From Pseudomonas sp. Ga0074129 (lineage in GTDB: Bacteria; Pseudomonadota; Gammaproteobacteria; Pseudomonadales; Pseudomonadaceae), in contig LNDO01000050.1 in NCBI GenBank assembly GCA_001465025.1, forward strand, positions 17,120-81,119: a stretch of DNA of 64,000 nt, written 5' to 3'. Position numbers and translations under genes: made by a program. The stretch's first letter is position 1. The number at the start of each line of letters is the position of its first letter. The notes under the pieces are model-generated. The model ran no database searches. It was not told the DNA's origin and saw only the letters and a list, made by a program, of their open reading frames with translations. Of this stretch, positions 45,966 through 54,435 are shown one piece after another.

Positions 45966-46819
45966 ATGTTCTGGTGTTGGGCGTGACCGGTATGTTGGGC
46001 AGTGCTGTTTTCAAACAGTTTTCCCTCGACCAGCGATACCAGGTATCGGGCACATTGCGCAATGCCGGGGGGCGGCGGCATTTTCCTGGACTACTTCATG
46101 CTCAATTGATTAGCAATGTCGATGTGCTCGATCAAGATGCGCTGATTAGTGTGTTGGAACGTGTTCGGCCAGATGTCGTCATCAACTGTGTTGGACTGAT
46201 CAAGCAGTTAGCCGACGCCAAGGATCCGCTTTCGGCCTTGCCGATTAACGCCATGCTGCCACACCGGTTGGCGAAGCTTTGTGGCCTGACGGGGGCTCGG
46301 CTGATCCATGTTAGTACGGATTGTGTGTTCTCTGGTCGTAAGGGGATGTATGCCGAGGCTGACCTGTCGGACGCAGAGGATCTCTATGGCAAGTCGAAGT
46401 TCATTGGCGAACTGCATGAGGTGTCGCACGCGATTACGCTGCGTACGTCGATCATCGGTCATGAGCTAGGCACTCACTTCTCTTTGGTCGACTGGTTTCT
46501 TTCACAAAGCGGTCCGGTCAAGGGCTTTGCGAAAGCTATATTTTCCGGTTTGCCCACTGTCGAGCTGGCCCGGGTGATGAAGGACTATGTACTCCCGAAT
46601 CCCGAACTTCATGGCCTTTATCACGTATCGGCCGAACCGATCGACAAGTTTTCACTGCTCAAACTAGTGGCCGAAGTCTACGGGCACAAGATTCAGATCA
46701 CTTCAGATGAGCAGCTTTGTATAGACCGTTCGCTGGATTCGTCTCGCTTACGTCTAGCAACTGGCTATATACCACCGGCTTGGCCTGAGCTGATCAGAAT
46801 GATGTACGACCAGCGTTAA
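45962..46819 (+). CDS. RmlD-like sugar nucleotide reductase
   Basis: A 285-residue extended SDR of the RmlD type. Features are VLVLGVTGMLGSAVF, VINCVGLIKQL, VSTDCVFSGRKGMYAE and the catalytic YGKSK. It overlaps the glycosyltransferase by 4 bp and precedes wbjB and wbjD. In the L-FucNAc pathway this slot holds WbjC, which has a C-terminal cupin domain, and that domain is absent here. The alternative, WbvR/QnlB-type reductase, leads to UDP-L-RhaNAc and then UDP-L-QuiNAc. I therefore favour L-QuiNAc, as an inference from family architecture. Confidence 0.8.
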   Translation: MNVLVLGVTGMLGSAVFKQFSLDQRYQVSGTLRNAGGRRHFPGLLHAQLISNVDVLDQDALISVLERVRPDVVINCVGLIKQLADAKDPLSALPINAMLPHRLAKLCGLTGARLIHVSTDCVFSGRKGMYAEADLSDAEDLYGKSKFIGELHEVSHAITLRTSIIGHELGTHFSLVDWFLSQSGPVKGFAKAIFSGLPTVELARVMKDYVLPNPELHGLYHVSAEPIDKFSLLKLVAEVYGHKIQITSDEQLCIDRSLDSSRLRLATGYIPPAWPELIRMMYDQR

Positions 46820-46847
46820 TTTTATTTTTTGAGTGTGGTGAGTGTTT

Positions 46848-47858
46848 ATGTTTGATGACAAAGTTTTAATGATTACCGGTGGTACCGGCTCCTTTGGTAA
46901 TACTGTGTTGAAGCGTTTCCTTGATACCAATGTCAAGGAAATTCGGGTGTTCAGCCGGGATGAGAAGAAGCAGGAGGATATGCGGATTGCCCTAGCGAAC
47001 GATAAGGTCAAGTTCTATATCGGCGATGTGCGCGATTACGACAGCGTTTCTCAGGCCATGGTGGGAGTTGACTATATCTTCCATGCGGCAGCGTTGAAGC
47101 AGGTTCCTTCCTGCGAGTTCTATCCCATGGAGGCGGTGAAAACCAATGTCATGGGTACGGATAACGTGCTAAATGCTGCTATTGCCACTGGGGTCAAGCG
47201 TGTGGTGGTCCTCAGTACCGATAAGGCCGTGTACCCGATCAATGCCATGGGCATTTCCAAGGCGATGGCGGAAAAAATCATGGTCGCCAAGTCGCGGATG
47301 ATTCCGGAGGTCGGCCCGGTTATCTGCGCGACCCGCTACGGCAACGTGATGGCTTCGCGTGGTTCGGTAATCCCGCTGTTTATAGGTCAGCTCAAGAACA
47401 ACGAGTCGTTGACTGTCACCGATCCGAATATGACCCGCTTCCTAATGTCCCTGGAAGATTCGGTCGACCTGGTGCTGCATGCCTTCGAACATGCCGAGCA
47501 GGGCGACATCTTTGTGCAAAAGGCCCCGGCGTCAACGGTGGCGGATCTTGCGCAAGCCCTTAAAGAGTTATTTTGCCGTGATAATGCAGTCAAGGTTATT
47601 GGCACTCGGCATGGCGAGAAGCTGTATGAATCGCTGATTTCCCGTGAGGAAATGGCCAAGGCCGAAGACATGGATAGGTATTATCGCATTCCGGCGGACA
47701 ACCGCGACCTCAACTACAAGAAGTTCTTCGTTGAGGGTGAGCAAAATATTTCGGAGCTGGATGACTATACCTCGCACAACACCAAACGCCTGAGTGTTGA
47801 GGGCATCAAGGATTTATTGCTGAAGCTGGATTACATTCAGGAGCAGCTCAATGCTTAA
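46848..47858 (+). CDS. wbjB: UDP-GlcNAc 4,6-dehydratase/5-epimerase (WbjB/FnlA/CapE type)
   Basis: First step from UDP-GlcNAc to UDP-N-acetyl-L-6-deoxyhexosamines: 4,6-dehydration with C5 epimerisation. The 336-residue protein starts MFDDKVLMITGGTGSFG and has IFHAAALKQVPSCEFYP, VLSTDKAVYPINAMGISK and MTRFLMSLEDSVDLVLHA. The ATG at 46848 with GGTGAG upstream is preferred over GTG at 46842. It overlaps the next gene by 8 bp. Confidence 0.92.
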   Translation: MFDDKVLMITGGTGSFGNTVLKRFLDTNVKEIRVFSRDEKKQEDMRIALANDKVKFYIGDVRDYDSVSQAMVGVDYIFHAAALKQVPSCEFYPMEAVKTNVMGTDNVLNAAIATGVKRVVVLSTDKAVYPINAMGISKAMAEKIMVAKSRMIPEVGPVICATRYGNVMASRGSVIPLFIGQLKNNESLTVTDPNMTRFLMSLEDSVDLVLHAFEHAEQGDIFVQKAPASTVADLAQALKELFCRDNAVKVIGTRHGEKLYESLISREEMAKAEDMDRYYRIPADNRDLNYKKFFVEGEQNISELDDYTSHNTKRLSVEGIKDLLLKLDYIQEQLNA

Positions 47859-48978
47859 AGTGATGACGCTGGTCGGTACCCGCCCGGAACTGATCAAGAT
47901 GAGCCGCGTGATCGCGGAACTGGACAAACAGGTTCAGCATATTCTGGTTCATTCGGGGCAGAACTATGACTTCGAGCTGAATCAGGTGTTTTTCGATGAT
48001 CTGGAAATTCGTAAGCCTGATCATTTCCTCGGTGCTGCTGGTGATTCCGCGGCCAAGACCATTGCCGAAGTAATTGCCAAGGCTGACGAGGTGTTTGAGC
48101 TGGAGAAGCCCGACGCACTCTTGTTGTATGGTGATACCAACACCTGCTTGGCGATTATTGCGGCCAAGCGCCGCAAGATTCCTGTCTTCCATATGGAGGC
48201 AGGCAATCGTTGTTTCGACCAGCGCGTACCAGAGGAGCTGAACCGTAAAGTGCTCGACCATTTGAGCGATATCAATATGGTCCTGACCGAGCATGCGCGC
48301 CGCTACCTGATTGCCGAGGGCATTCGCCCGGAAACTATCATCAAGACCGGCTCGCACATGGAGGAAGTGCTGGATTATTACATGCCGCGTATCCAGGTCT
48401 CCGATGTGCTGCAGCGAGAAGGGTTGCACGAGGACAGGTTCTTTATCGTCAGTGCCCACCGAGAAGAGAACGTCGATACACCGGAAAACCTCCGCGATTT
48501 GTTGGCAACTCTGCGGGCGCTCGCCGACAAGTACGAGTATCCAATCATCGTGTCCACCCATCCGCGCACTCGAAAGCGTCTTGAAGCACTGGGCGAGTCG
48601 CTGGAGCATCCGCTGATTCGCTTCGCCAAACCATTCGGCTTGCTGGATTACATCAAACTGCAAATGTCGGCGTTTTGCGTGCTATCCGATAGCGGAACCA
48701 TCACCGAAGAGGCTTCGCTGCTGAATTTGCCAGCGATCACGATCCGCAATGCCCATGAGCGGCCTGAGGGCATGGATGAGGGCACGCTGATCATGAGCGG
48801 CCTGAAACAAGAACGCGTACTGGATGCGGTACGTGTTGTGACCAGCCAGCATGAGCGTGACCGGCGGGTGATCCCCGTGGTGCGGGACTATCAGGCCGGA
48901 CCGGTATCGAAGCAGGTCGTCAGGGTCGTGCTCAGCTACACCGACTACATCAATCGCACAGTCTGGTCGAAGCCCTGA
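47851..48978 (+). CDS. wbjD: UDP-N-acetyl-L-hexosamine C2-epimerase (WbjD/FnlC type)
   Basis: A 375-residue member of the UDP-GlcNAc 2-epimerase (WecB) family. Features are MTLVGTRPELIKMSRVIAEL, LLYGDTNTCLAI, HMEAGNRCFDQRVPEE, SAHREENVDTPENL and SDSGTITEEASLL. With WbjB and a reductase it finishes a UDP-L-FucNAc or UDP-L-QuiNAc pathway by inverting C2. An ordinary WecB role (UDP-ManNAc) is less likely given the context. Confidence 0.9.
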   Translation: MLKVMTLVGTRPELIKMSRVIAELDKQVQHILVHSGQNYDFELNQVFFDDLEIRKPDHFLGAAGDSAAKTIAEVIAKADEVFELEKPDALLLYGDTNTCLAIIAAKRRKIPVFHMEAGNRCFDQRVPEELNRKVLDHLSDINMVLTEHARRYLIAEGIRPETIIKTGSHMEEVLDYYMPRIQVSDVLQREGLHEDRFFIVSAHREENVDTPENLRDLLATLRALADKYEYPIIVSTHPRTRKRLEALGESLEHPLIRFAKPFGLLDYIKLQMSAFCVLSDSGTITEEASLLNLPAITIRNAHERPEGMDEGTLIMSGLKQERVLDAVRVVTSQHERDRRVIPVVRDYQAGPVSKQVVRVVLSYTDYINRTVWSKP

Positions 48979-48997
48979 GCATCCACGAGGTAAGTAA

Positions 48998-49960
48998 ATG
49001 CGTGTTTTGTTGACCGGCGCCAGCGGCTTTGTCGGCCAGGGATTGTTGGAAAGGATGTCAGTACGGGTCGACCTAGAGTTGATTGCAGCGGTGCGTAGGC
49101 CGGTATCGGGCTTTCCAGAGTGCGTTAGTAGTCAGGTGGTCGGCGGGCTTGAGGCGGATACCGATTTGCGAAGTCTGTTGGATGGGGTGGGCGTTGTCAT
49201 TCACAGCGCTGCCCGTGTTCATGTCATGAACGATACGTCATCTGACCCACTCACCGAATTCCGCAAGGTCAATGTCGACGGCACTTTGAACCTCGCCCGC
49301 CAGGCAGCGGCAGCGGGTGTACGGCGCTTTATCTTTATCAGCTCGATCAAGGTTAACGGTGAGGGCGCGTTAGTCGGTGCGCCTTACTTTGCCGATGCTC
49401 AGCCTGCTCCGATGGATCCTTATGGCATTTCCAAAATGGAGGCCGAGCAGGGCTTACGCGCCTTGGCGGCTGAAACCGGAATGGAAGTGGTGATTATCCG
49501 TCCGGTGCTAGTCTATGGGCCGGGTGTGAAAGCAAACTTCCTGAGCATGATGCGCTGGCTGCACAAAGGTGTGCCTTTGCCTTTTGGGGCTATCCACAAC
49601 CGACGCAGTCTGGTCGCCTTGGATAATCTGGTGGACTTGATTGTGACCTGTATCGATCATCCGGCCGCCGCCAATCAGACCTTTCTGGTTAGCGATGGTG
49701 AGGATCTTTCAACTACCGAGTTGCTGCACAGAATGGGCACGGCCCTTGGTAAGCCAGCTCGACTTTTGCCGTTGCCGAGTCGGCTGATCGAAGTGGGCGC
49801 AGCGATGTTGGGTAAGCAGGCACTTGCTCAACGGCTGTGCGGCTCGCTGCAGGTCGACATCAGCAAAACATGTCAACTACTCAATTGGACGCCGCCAGTC
49901 AGCGTTGATGAAGCGTTGCGCAAGACAGCTAAGCATTTCATGGAACAGCACGCTAAATGA
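48998..49960 (+). CDS. UDP-4-keto-6-deoxy-GlcNAc reductase (WbpV/WbpK-like)
   Basis: A 320-residue extended SDR with LLTGASGFVGQGLLERM, VVIHSAARVHVM and the catalytic YGISKMEAE. In P. aeruginosa the WbpV and WbpK proteins occupy this place next to wbpL. They reduce the WbpM product to UDP-D-QuiNAc or UDP-D-FucNAc, the first sugar of the repeat. Which epimer is made cannot be decided by eye. It overlaps wbpL by 4 bp. Confidence 0.87.
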   Translation: MRVLLTGASGFVGQGLLERMSVRVDLELIAAVRRPVSGFPECVSSQVVGGLEADTDLRSLLDGVGVVIHSAARVHVMNDTSSDPLTEFRKVNVDGTLNLARQAAAAGVRRFIFISSIKVNGEGALVGAPYFADAQPAPMDPYGISKMEAEQGLRALAAETGMEVVIIRPVLVYGPGVKANFLSMMRWLHKGVPLPFGAIHNRRSLVALDNLVDLIVTCIDHPAAANQTFLVSDGEDLSTTELLHRMGTALGKPARLLPLPSRLIEVGAAMLGKQALAQRLCGSLQVDISKTCQLLNWTPPVSVDEALRKTAKHFMEQHAK

Positions 49961-50991
49961 GTATCTGGTGGTTTTTGCCGGTTGTGGCCGGCGTCGCGCT
50001 TTTTTTGACTGGCGCGTTGCGCCGTTATGCCTTGGCTCGCAGCCTGATGGACATTCCCAACGCCCGCAGTTCGCATTCGGTGCCGACGCCGCGTGGTGGT
50101 GGGGTGGCTATCGTGGTGAGCTTTTTGTTGGCCTTGCCGTTGCTGGCGTGTATGGATTTGATCGCGTGGCCGATAGCTTGGGCGTTGCTGGGTGCAGGGG
50201 CGGGGATTGCCGTGTTGGGCTTTCTCGACGATCACGGTCATATCGCTGCGCGCTGGCGTTTGCTTGGGCATTTCGCCGCTGCCATTTGGGCGCTGTTCTG
50301 GCTCGGTGGTTTGCCGCCAGTGGTGATGTTCGGTTTCACCGTTGATCTGGGCTGGTTCGGCCATGCGCTGGCGGCGGTGTATCTGGTGTGGTTGCTTAAC
50401 CTCTATAACTTCATGGACGGCATTGATGGCATTGCCAGTGTAGAAGCCATTTGTGTCTGTTTGGGTGGTGCGTTGCTGTATGGGTTTTTGGGCTTAGCGG
50501 GCTCAACCCAACCTACAGCTTGGATTGCGCCGGTGTTGCTGGCGGCTGCAGTTGCGGGGTTTCTGTTTTGGAATTTTCCGCCGGCACGGATCTTTATGGG
50601 CGATGCGGGCAGTGGTTTTCTCGGCATCACCTTGGGCGTGCTGTCGTTGCAGGCTGCGTGGGTCGCGCCACAGTTGTTATGCAGCTGGTTGATTCTGCTT
50701 GGGGTGTTTATCGTCGATGCCACCTTTACCTTGCTGCGCCGGCTGTTGAGGGGTGACAAGGTGTATGAAGCCCACCGTAGCCATGCTTATCAATATGCTT
50801 CGCGTCAGTATGGTCGTCATTTACCGGTGACCCTTGTTGTGGTTGGTATCAACATCCTGTGGCTGCTACCCATTGCGCTTTGGGTGGGGCTGGGCGGCAT
50901 AGATGGCTTGTTGGGGCTGTTGATCGCTTATGTGCCGTTGTTGGCGTTGGCGCTGAAATACCATGCCGGTGAGCTGGAGCGGCGGGCGTGA
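49957..50991 (+). CDS. wbpL: Initiating sugar-1-phosphate transferase WbpL
   Basis: A WecA-family polytopic enzyme that puts the first sugar phosphate (D-QuiNAc or D-FucNAc) onto undecaprenyl phosphate. The 344-residue protein has about ten membrane helices. Motifs are DIPNARSSHSVPTPRGGG, VLGFLDDHG, NLYNFMDGIDGIASVEA, FPPARIFMGDAGSGFLG, and the HRSHAYQ region. A 15-base stretch (50502-50516) is identical, in reverse, to one arm of the 121-bp repeats and encodes GSTQPT in a periplasm-side loop. It is coupled to its neighbours by 4-bp overlaps on both sides. Confidence 0.92.
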   Translation: MSIWWFLPVVAGVALFLTGALRRYALARSLMDIPNARSSHSVPTPRGGGVAIVVSFLLALPLLACMDLIAWPIAWALLGAGAGIAVLGFLDDHGHIAARWRLLGHFAAAIWALFWLGGLPPVVMFGFTVDLGWFGHALAAVYLVWLLNLYNFMDGIDGIASVEAICVCLGGALLYGFLGLAGSTQPTAWIAPVLLAAAVAGFLFWNFPPARIFMGDAGSGFLGITLGVLSLQAAWVAPQLLCSWLILLGVFIVDATFTLLRRLLRGDKVYEAHRSHAYQYASRQYGRHLPVTLVVVGINILWLLPIALWVGLGGIDGLLGLLIAYVPLLALALKYHAGELERRA

Positions 50992-51584
50992 GCGAGCTGA
51001 CATTACTTATCATCGGTGCGGGCGGCCATGGTAAAGCTGTTGCAGAAGCGGCACTGCTCAGTGGTGAGTGGCAGCGAATCGCCTTCGCTGATGACCGTTG
51101 GCCTGAGTTGCGTGAAACCTTTGGCTGGCCGGTTGTGTCCGATGTGGCAGGGTTGGCTGTGCTGCAGGGTACGGCGGCGGGCGCTATTGCTGCGGTTGGC
51201 AATAATGCCGTGCGCGAACAGTGGGTAGAGGTCATTCGTGCCGCCGGCTTGCCCTTGGTAACGGTGGTGCATCCCCGCGCTTGCGTCAGTGCCTACGCTG
51301 TTATTGGTGCGGGAGCGGCGATTATGGCGCTGGCGATGGTGGGCGTTGATGCGCTGATTGGTGAGGGCGCTATCGTCAATGCCAATGTGACGGTCGATCA
51401 CGATGCCAGCCTTGGTGATTTTGCCCACCTTGGCGTTGGTGTTCAGTTAGCCGGTGGCGTGAAGATTGGCGCGCGGGCTTGGCTGCAAGCGGGGTGTAGT
51501 GCGGGGTATCAGGTGGTGGTTGGTGATGGCGTGGTGTGTGCGCCTGGGACGGTGTTGCGGGCAGAAGGGGTGGTTGCTGGTTAG
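50988..51584 (+). CDS. PglD/NeuD-type sugar acyltransferase
   Basis: A 198-residue protein. Its Rossmann-like N-terminal part is LLIIGAGGHGKAVAEAALLS, followed by a left-handed beta-helix (about 95-190) with HPRACVSAYAVIGAG and NANVTVDHDASLGDFAHLGVG, including the catalytic-type His. Family members N-acetylate UDP-4-amino sugars or O-acetylate sialic acids. No aminotransferase besides WecE is in the locus, so this second acyltransferase may decorate the repeat unit or a donor sugar. The start is GTG, overlapping wbpL. Confidence 0.86.
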   Translation: MSELTLLIIGAGGHGKAVAEAALLSGEWQRIAFADDRWPELRETFGWPVVSDVAGLAVLQGTAAGAIAAVGNNAVREQWVEVIRAAGLPLVTVVHPRACVSAYAVIGAGAAIMALAMVGVDALIGEGAIVNANVTVDHDASLGDFAHLGVGVQLAGGVKIGARAWLQAGCSAGYQVVVGDGVVCAPGTVLRAEGVVAG

Positions 51585-51650
51585 GTTGTGTGATGTTGTT
51601 GGTTTTGATCGTGGTGTGATGTTTTGATTTTGGGCGGACGTTTTCCGCTT

Positions 51651-51674
51651 TCGCGGGCATGGCCCGCTCCTACG
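51651..51674. repeat. REP palindrome before wbpM
   Basis: The reverse strand reads CGTAGGAGCGGGCC-AT-GCCCGCGA in two parts, a typical pseudomonad REP hairpin and a sister of the copy inside rmlB (38207-38228). It occupies the 220-bp gap between the acyltransferase and wbpM. The rest of the gap is T-rich and shows no gene. Confidence 0.88.
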
Positions 51675-51804
51675 CGCAGTGGTGTTGTACTTCGTGTTTT
51701 AGTTGGCGTGCATTTGGTGTTGGGCTTTTATCAATAGTAGGTTTTTATCCGGCGGAGGGCTTCACTTCGCTTGTTTTCATGTTCTAAGGATTGAGGTGTT
51801 TGTT

Positions 51805-53814
51805 GTGTTGAGACTTGCCGAAAAGTTGCGCAGCCGTTTGGTCAGCCTGCCACGGCGTCAAAAGCGACTGATTCAGGTGGCTATGGATGTGGTGCTGGTA
51901 TGGGCTGCGCTGTGGCTGGCCTTTGTAGTGCGTCTTGGCGAAGCAAGTAGCATCGAGCCCTTGGGTGGGCATGCGTGGTTGTTTGTGCTGGCCCCGTTAA
52001 TTTCGATTCCTTTGTTTATCCGCTTTGGCATGTACCGGGCGGTGATGCGTTATTTTGGTAATGATGCGTTAGTAGCAATTGCTAAGGCTGTGACGCTTTC
52101 GGCCTTGGTTTTGTCGTTGGCGGTTTACTGGTATCAGGGCGCGCCTAAGTTGATTCCCCGTTCTATGGTGCTCAACTACTGGTGGCTGAGCTTGGTCATG
52201 ATTGGCGGCCTACGCCTGATGATGCGCCAGTATTTTATGGGTGATTGGTATTCTTCAGATAAGCCCTATCGCCTGCAGGGGCGCGATGAGGGCTTGCCGA
52301 AAGTTGCGATCTACGGCGCAGGAGCAGCTGGCAATCAGTTGCTTGCAGCACTTCGGCTCGGACGCGGGATGCGGCCAGTGGCTTTTATCGATGATGATTC
52401 GGGCATAGCCAGCCGTTCGATTGCCGGTTTACGCGTCTATAGCCCGAAGCACATCCAGCAGATGATTGATGAAACAGGTGCTGGCGAAATTCTTTTGGCT
52501 TTGCCCTCAGCTTCGCGTGGGCGGCGGCGTGAAATTCTTGAGACTTTAGAGTTGTTCCCGCTGCATGTCCGCAGTATTCCGGGTTTTATGGATCTGGCCA
52601 GCGGCCGGGTAAAAGTCGAGGATGTGCAGGAGGTCGATATTGCCGACTTGCTCGGTCGAGATGCCGTACCGCCCCAGCAAGATCTTTTTCAGCGCTGTAT
52701 CCGCAACCAAATCGTTATGGTCACCGGGGCAGGCGGCTCTATCGGTTCTGAGCTTTGTCGGCAGATCGTTTCGAGCGGTGTGCGCACGCTGCTGCTGTTT
52801 GAGCACAGCGAATTTAATCTCTACAGCATCCACGGCGAACTCGAAGCACTTATCAAACGTGAGTCGTTGCCGTTGCGGTTGGTGCCCATTTTGGGTTCGA
52901 TCCGCAATGCCGAAAGGTTGTTTGATGTGATTAATACCTGGAGGGTTAATACGGTTTATCACGCGGCGGCTTACAAGCATGTGCCGATTGTTGAGCACAA
53001 TATTGCTGAGGGTGTGCTGAATAATCTGATTGGTACTCTCAATACAGCTCAAGCTGCTATCCGTGCCGGTGTGAGTAATTTTGTATTGATCTCCACCGAT
53101 AAAGCTGTGCGGCCCACCAATGTTATGGGCAGTACCAAGCGCTTGGCAGAGATGGTGTTACAGGCCTTGAGCGCTCAGCCTGCTCCGCAGTTGTTTGGTG
53201 ATAAGTCTGGGGTACGACAGCTGAATAACACGCGCTTTACCATGGTGCGTTTCGGCAATGTGCTGGGCTCATCAGGTTCAGTGATTCCGCTGTTCCATGA
53301 ACAGATCCGCCGGGGTGGCCCGGTAACAGTTACTCATCCCAATATCACGCGTTACTTTATGACCATCCCTGAGGCCGCCCAGTTGGTCATCCAGGCGGGC
53401 GCAATGGGTGAAGGCGGAGATGTGTTCGTGCTGGATATGGGCGAGCCGGTGAAAATTGCTGAGCTGGCGGAAAAGATGATCCATCTCAGTGGTCTGAGTG
53501 TTCGCTCATCGAAGAGTCCTCAGGGCGATATTGCTATCGAGTTCACCGGCTTGCGCCCTGGTGAGAAGCTTTATGAAGAACTGCTGATCGGCGATAACGT
53601 TAGCCCCACTGAGCATCCGATGATCATGCGCGCCAGCGAGGAGCATTTGTCTTGGGAGGCTTTCAAGGTGGTGCTAGCGGATTTGCTGGCGGCGGTTGAG
53701 CGTGATGATTACGAGCGGGTGCGCCAGTTGTTGCGTGAGATTGTTTGCGGCTACAAGCCTGAGGGCGAGATTGTCGATTGGATCTATCAGCAGCGCAGGA
53801 TTGACCCCAAGTAG
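51805..53814 (+). CDS. wbpM: UDP-GlcNAc C6-dehydratase / C4-reductase WbpM
   Basis: An inner-membrane 4,6-dehydratase making UDP-4-keto-6-deoxy-GlcNAc for B-band O-antigen, at the right border of the locus as in P. aeruginosa. The 669-residue protein has four N-terminal membrane helices, a CoA-binding-like Rossmann domain (VAIYGAGAAGNQLLAALRLG), and a catalytic SDR domain (VMVTGAGGSIGSELCRQI, ISTDKAVRPTNVMGSTKR). The start is placed at GTG 51805 (MLRLAEKLRSRLV), which has GAGG eight bases upstream and matches the family N terminus. A terminator follows the stop. Confidence 0.94.
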   Translation: MLRLAEKLRSRLVSLPRRQKRLIQVAMDVVLVWAALWLAFVVRLGEASSIEPLGGHAWLFVLAPLISIPLFIRFGMYRAVMRYFGNDALVAIAKAVTLSALVLSLAVYWYQGAPKLIPRSMVLNYWWLSLVMIGGLRLMMRQYFMGDWYSSDKPYRLQGRDEGLPKVAIYGAGAAGNQLLAALRLGRGMRPVAFIDDDSGIASRSIAGLRVYSPKHIQQMIDETGAGEILLALPSASRGRRREILETLELFPLHVRSIPGFMDLASGRVKVEDVQEVDIADLLGRDAVPPQQDLFQRCIRNQIVMVTGAGGSIGSELCRQIVSSGVRTLLLFEHSEFNLYSIHGELEALIKRESLPLRLVPILGSIRNAERLFDVINTWRVNTVYHAAAYKHVPIVEHNIAEGVLNNLIGTLNTAQAAIRAGVSNFVLISTDKAVRPTNVMGSTKRLAEMVLQALSAQPAPQLFGDKSGVRQLNNTRFTMVRFGNVLGSSGSVIPLFHEQIRRGGPVTVTHPNITRYFMTIPEAAQLVIQAGAMGEGGDVFVLDMGEPVKIAELAEKMIHLSGLSVRSSKSPQGDIAIEFTGLRPGEKLYEELLIGDNVSPTEHPMIMRASEEHLSWEAFKVVLADLLAAVERDDYERVRQLLREIVCGYKPEGEIVDWIYQQRRIDPK

Positions 53815-53831
53815 TTCTTGCGAGCCTGTAT

Positions 53832-53860
53832 AACGCTGCGTGTTTTTGTGCAGCGTTTTT
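53832..53860 (+). terminator. Intrinsic terminator after wbpM
   Basis: The stem AACGCTGC/GCAGCGTT has a T-rich 10-base loop and is followed by a T-run, 17 bp after the wbpM stop. It closes the O-antigen transcription unit. Confidence 0.85.
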
Positions 53861-53991
53861 GTCTGTACCAAAGCCTGCAAAGCAGCATTTTTAAGTTGCG
53901 ATTTGACAGGTGCTGGGCAGCGTCTAGTTTTGAGAAAGCGTGGAGCAGGAAGTCCCACGCGGGACCTAAAACTAACGTAAGGACACACACC

Positions 53992-54315
53992 ATGCTTAAA
54001 GCTCAAATCGCTGCTCTGCTGTTTGCTCTTCTCACTTCACTGTCTTTTATGGCCTCGGCCGCTGAAGTGAAATCTCCCTCGGGTGATGCGGTTAAAGCCG
54101 CTGAAGTGGCACCCGTCACCAAGATCAATCTCAATACGGCGGATGCGGCCACGCTGCAACGTGAGTTGCTGGGTATTGGCGAGGTCAAGGCTCAGGCCAT
54201 TGTGGCCTACCGTTCTGAACATGGTGATTTTGCTTCGGTGGATGAATTACTTGAGGTAAAGGGGATTGGCGAGGCGACGCTTGCGAAGAACCGCGAGAAG
54301 CTCAGCATCAACTAA
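53992..54315 (+). CDS. ComEA-like helix-hairpin-helix DNA-binding protein
   Basis: A 107-residue exported protein with signal peptide (about 1-23, cleaved after SASA-type residues) and a C-terminal tandem helix-hairpin-helix domain: INLNTADAATLQRELLGIG and VDELLEVKGIGEATLAKNR. It belongs to the ComEA family, which binds incoming DNA in the periplasm during natural transformation. Many Pseudomonas copies stand alone next to wbpM, as here. AAGGA lies ten bases from the ATG, and a terminator follows. Confidence 0.88.
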   Translation: MLKAQIAALLFALLTSLSFMASAAEVKSPSGDAVKAAEVAPVTKINLNTADAATLQRELLGIGEVKAQAIVAYRSEHGDFASVDELLEVKGIGEATLAKNREKLSIN

Positions 54316-54337
54316 CCCAGGTAGTGAATTAATAATG

Positions 54338-54362
54338 AGGCCGGTGATGAACCGGCCTTTTT
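54338..54362 (+). terminator. Intrinsic terminator after the comEA-like gene
   Basis: A perfect stem AGGCCGGT/ACCGGCCT around a GATGA loop is followed by a T-run. Confidence 0.93.
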
Positions 54363-54435
54363 GCTTTCTGCTGTTTGGTTTTGTGCGGTTGCTTGGGTAT
54401 GTTGCCTGCACGAGTCAGGTGGCGTGAGGTGTTGC

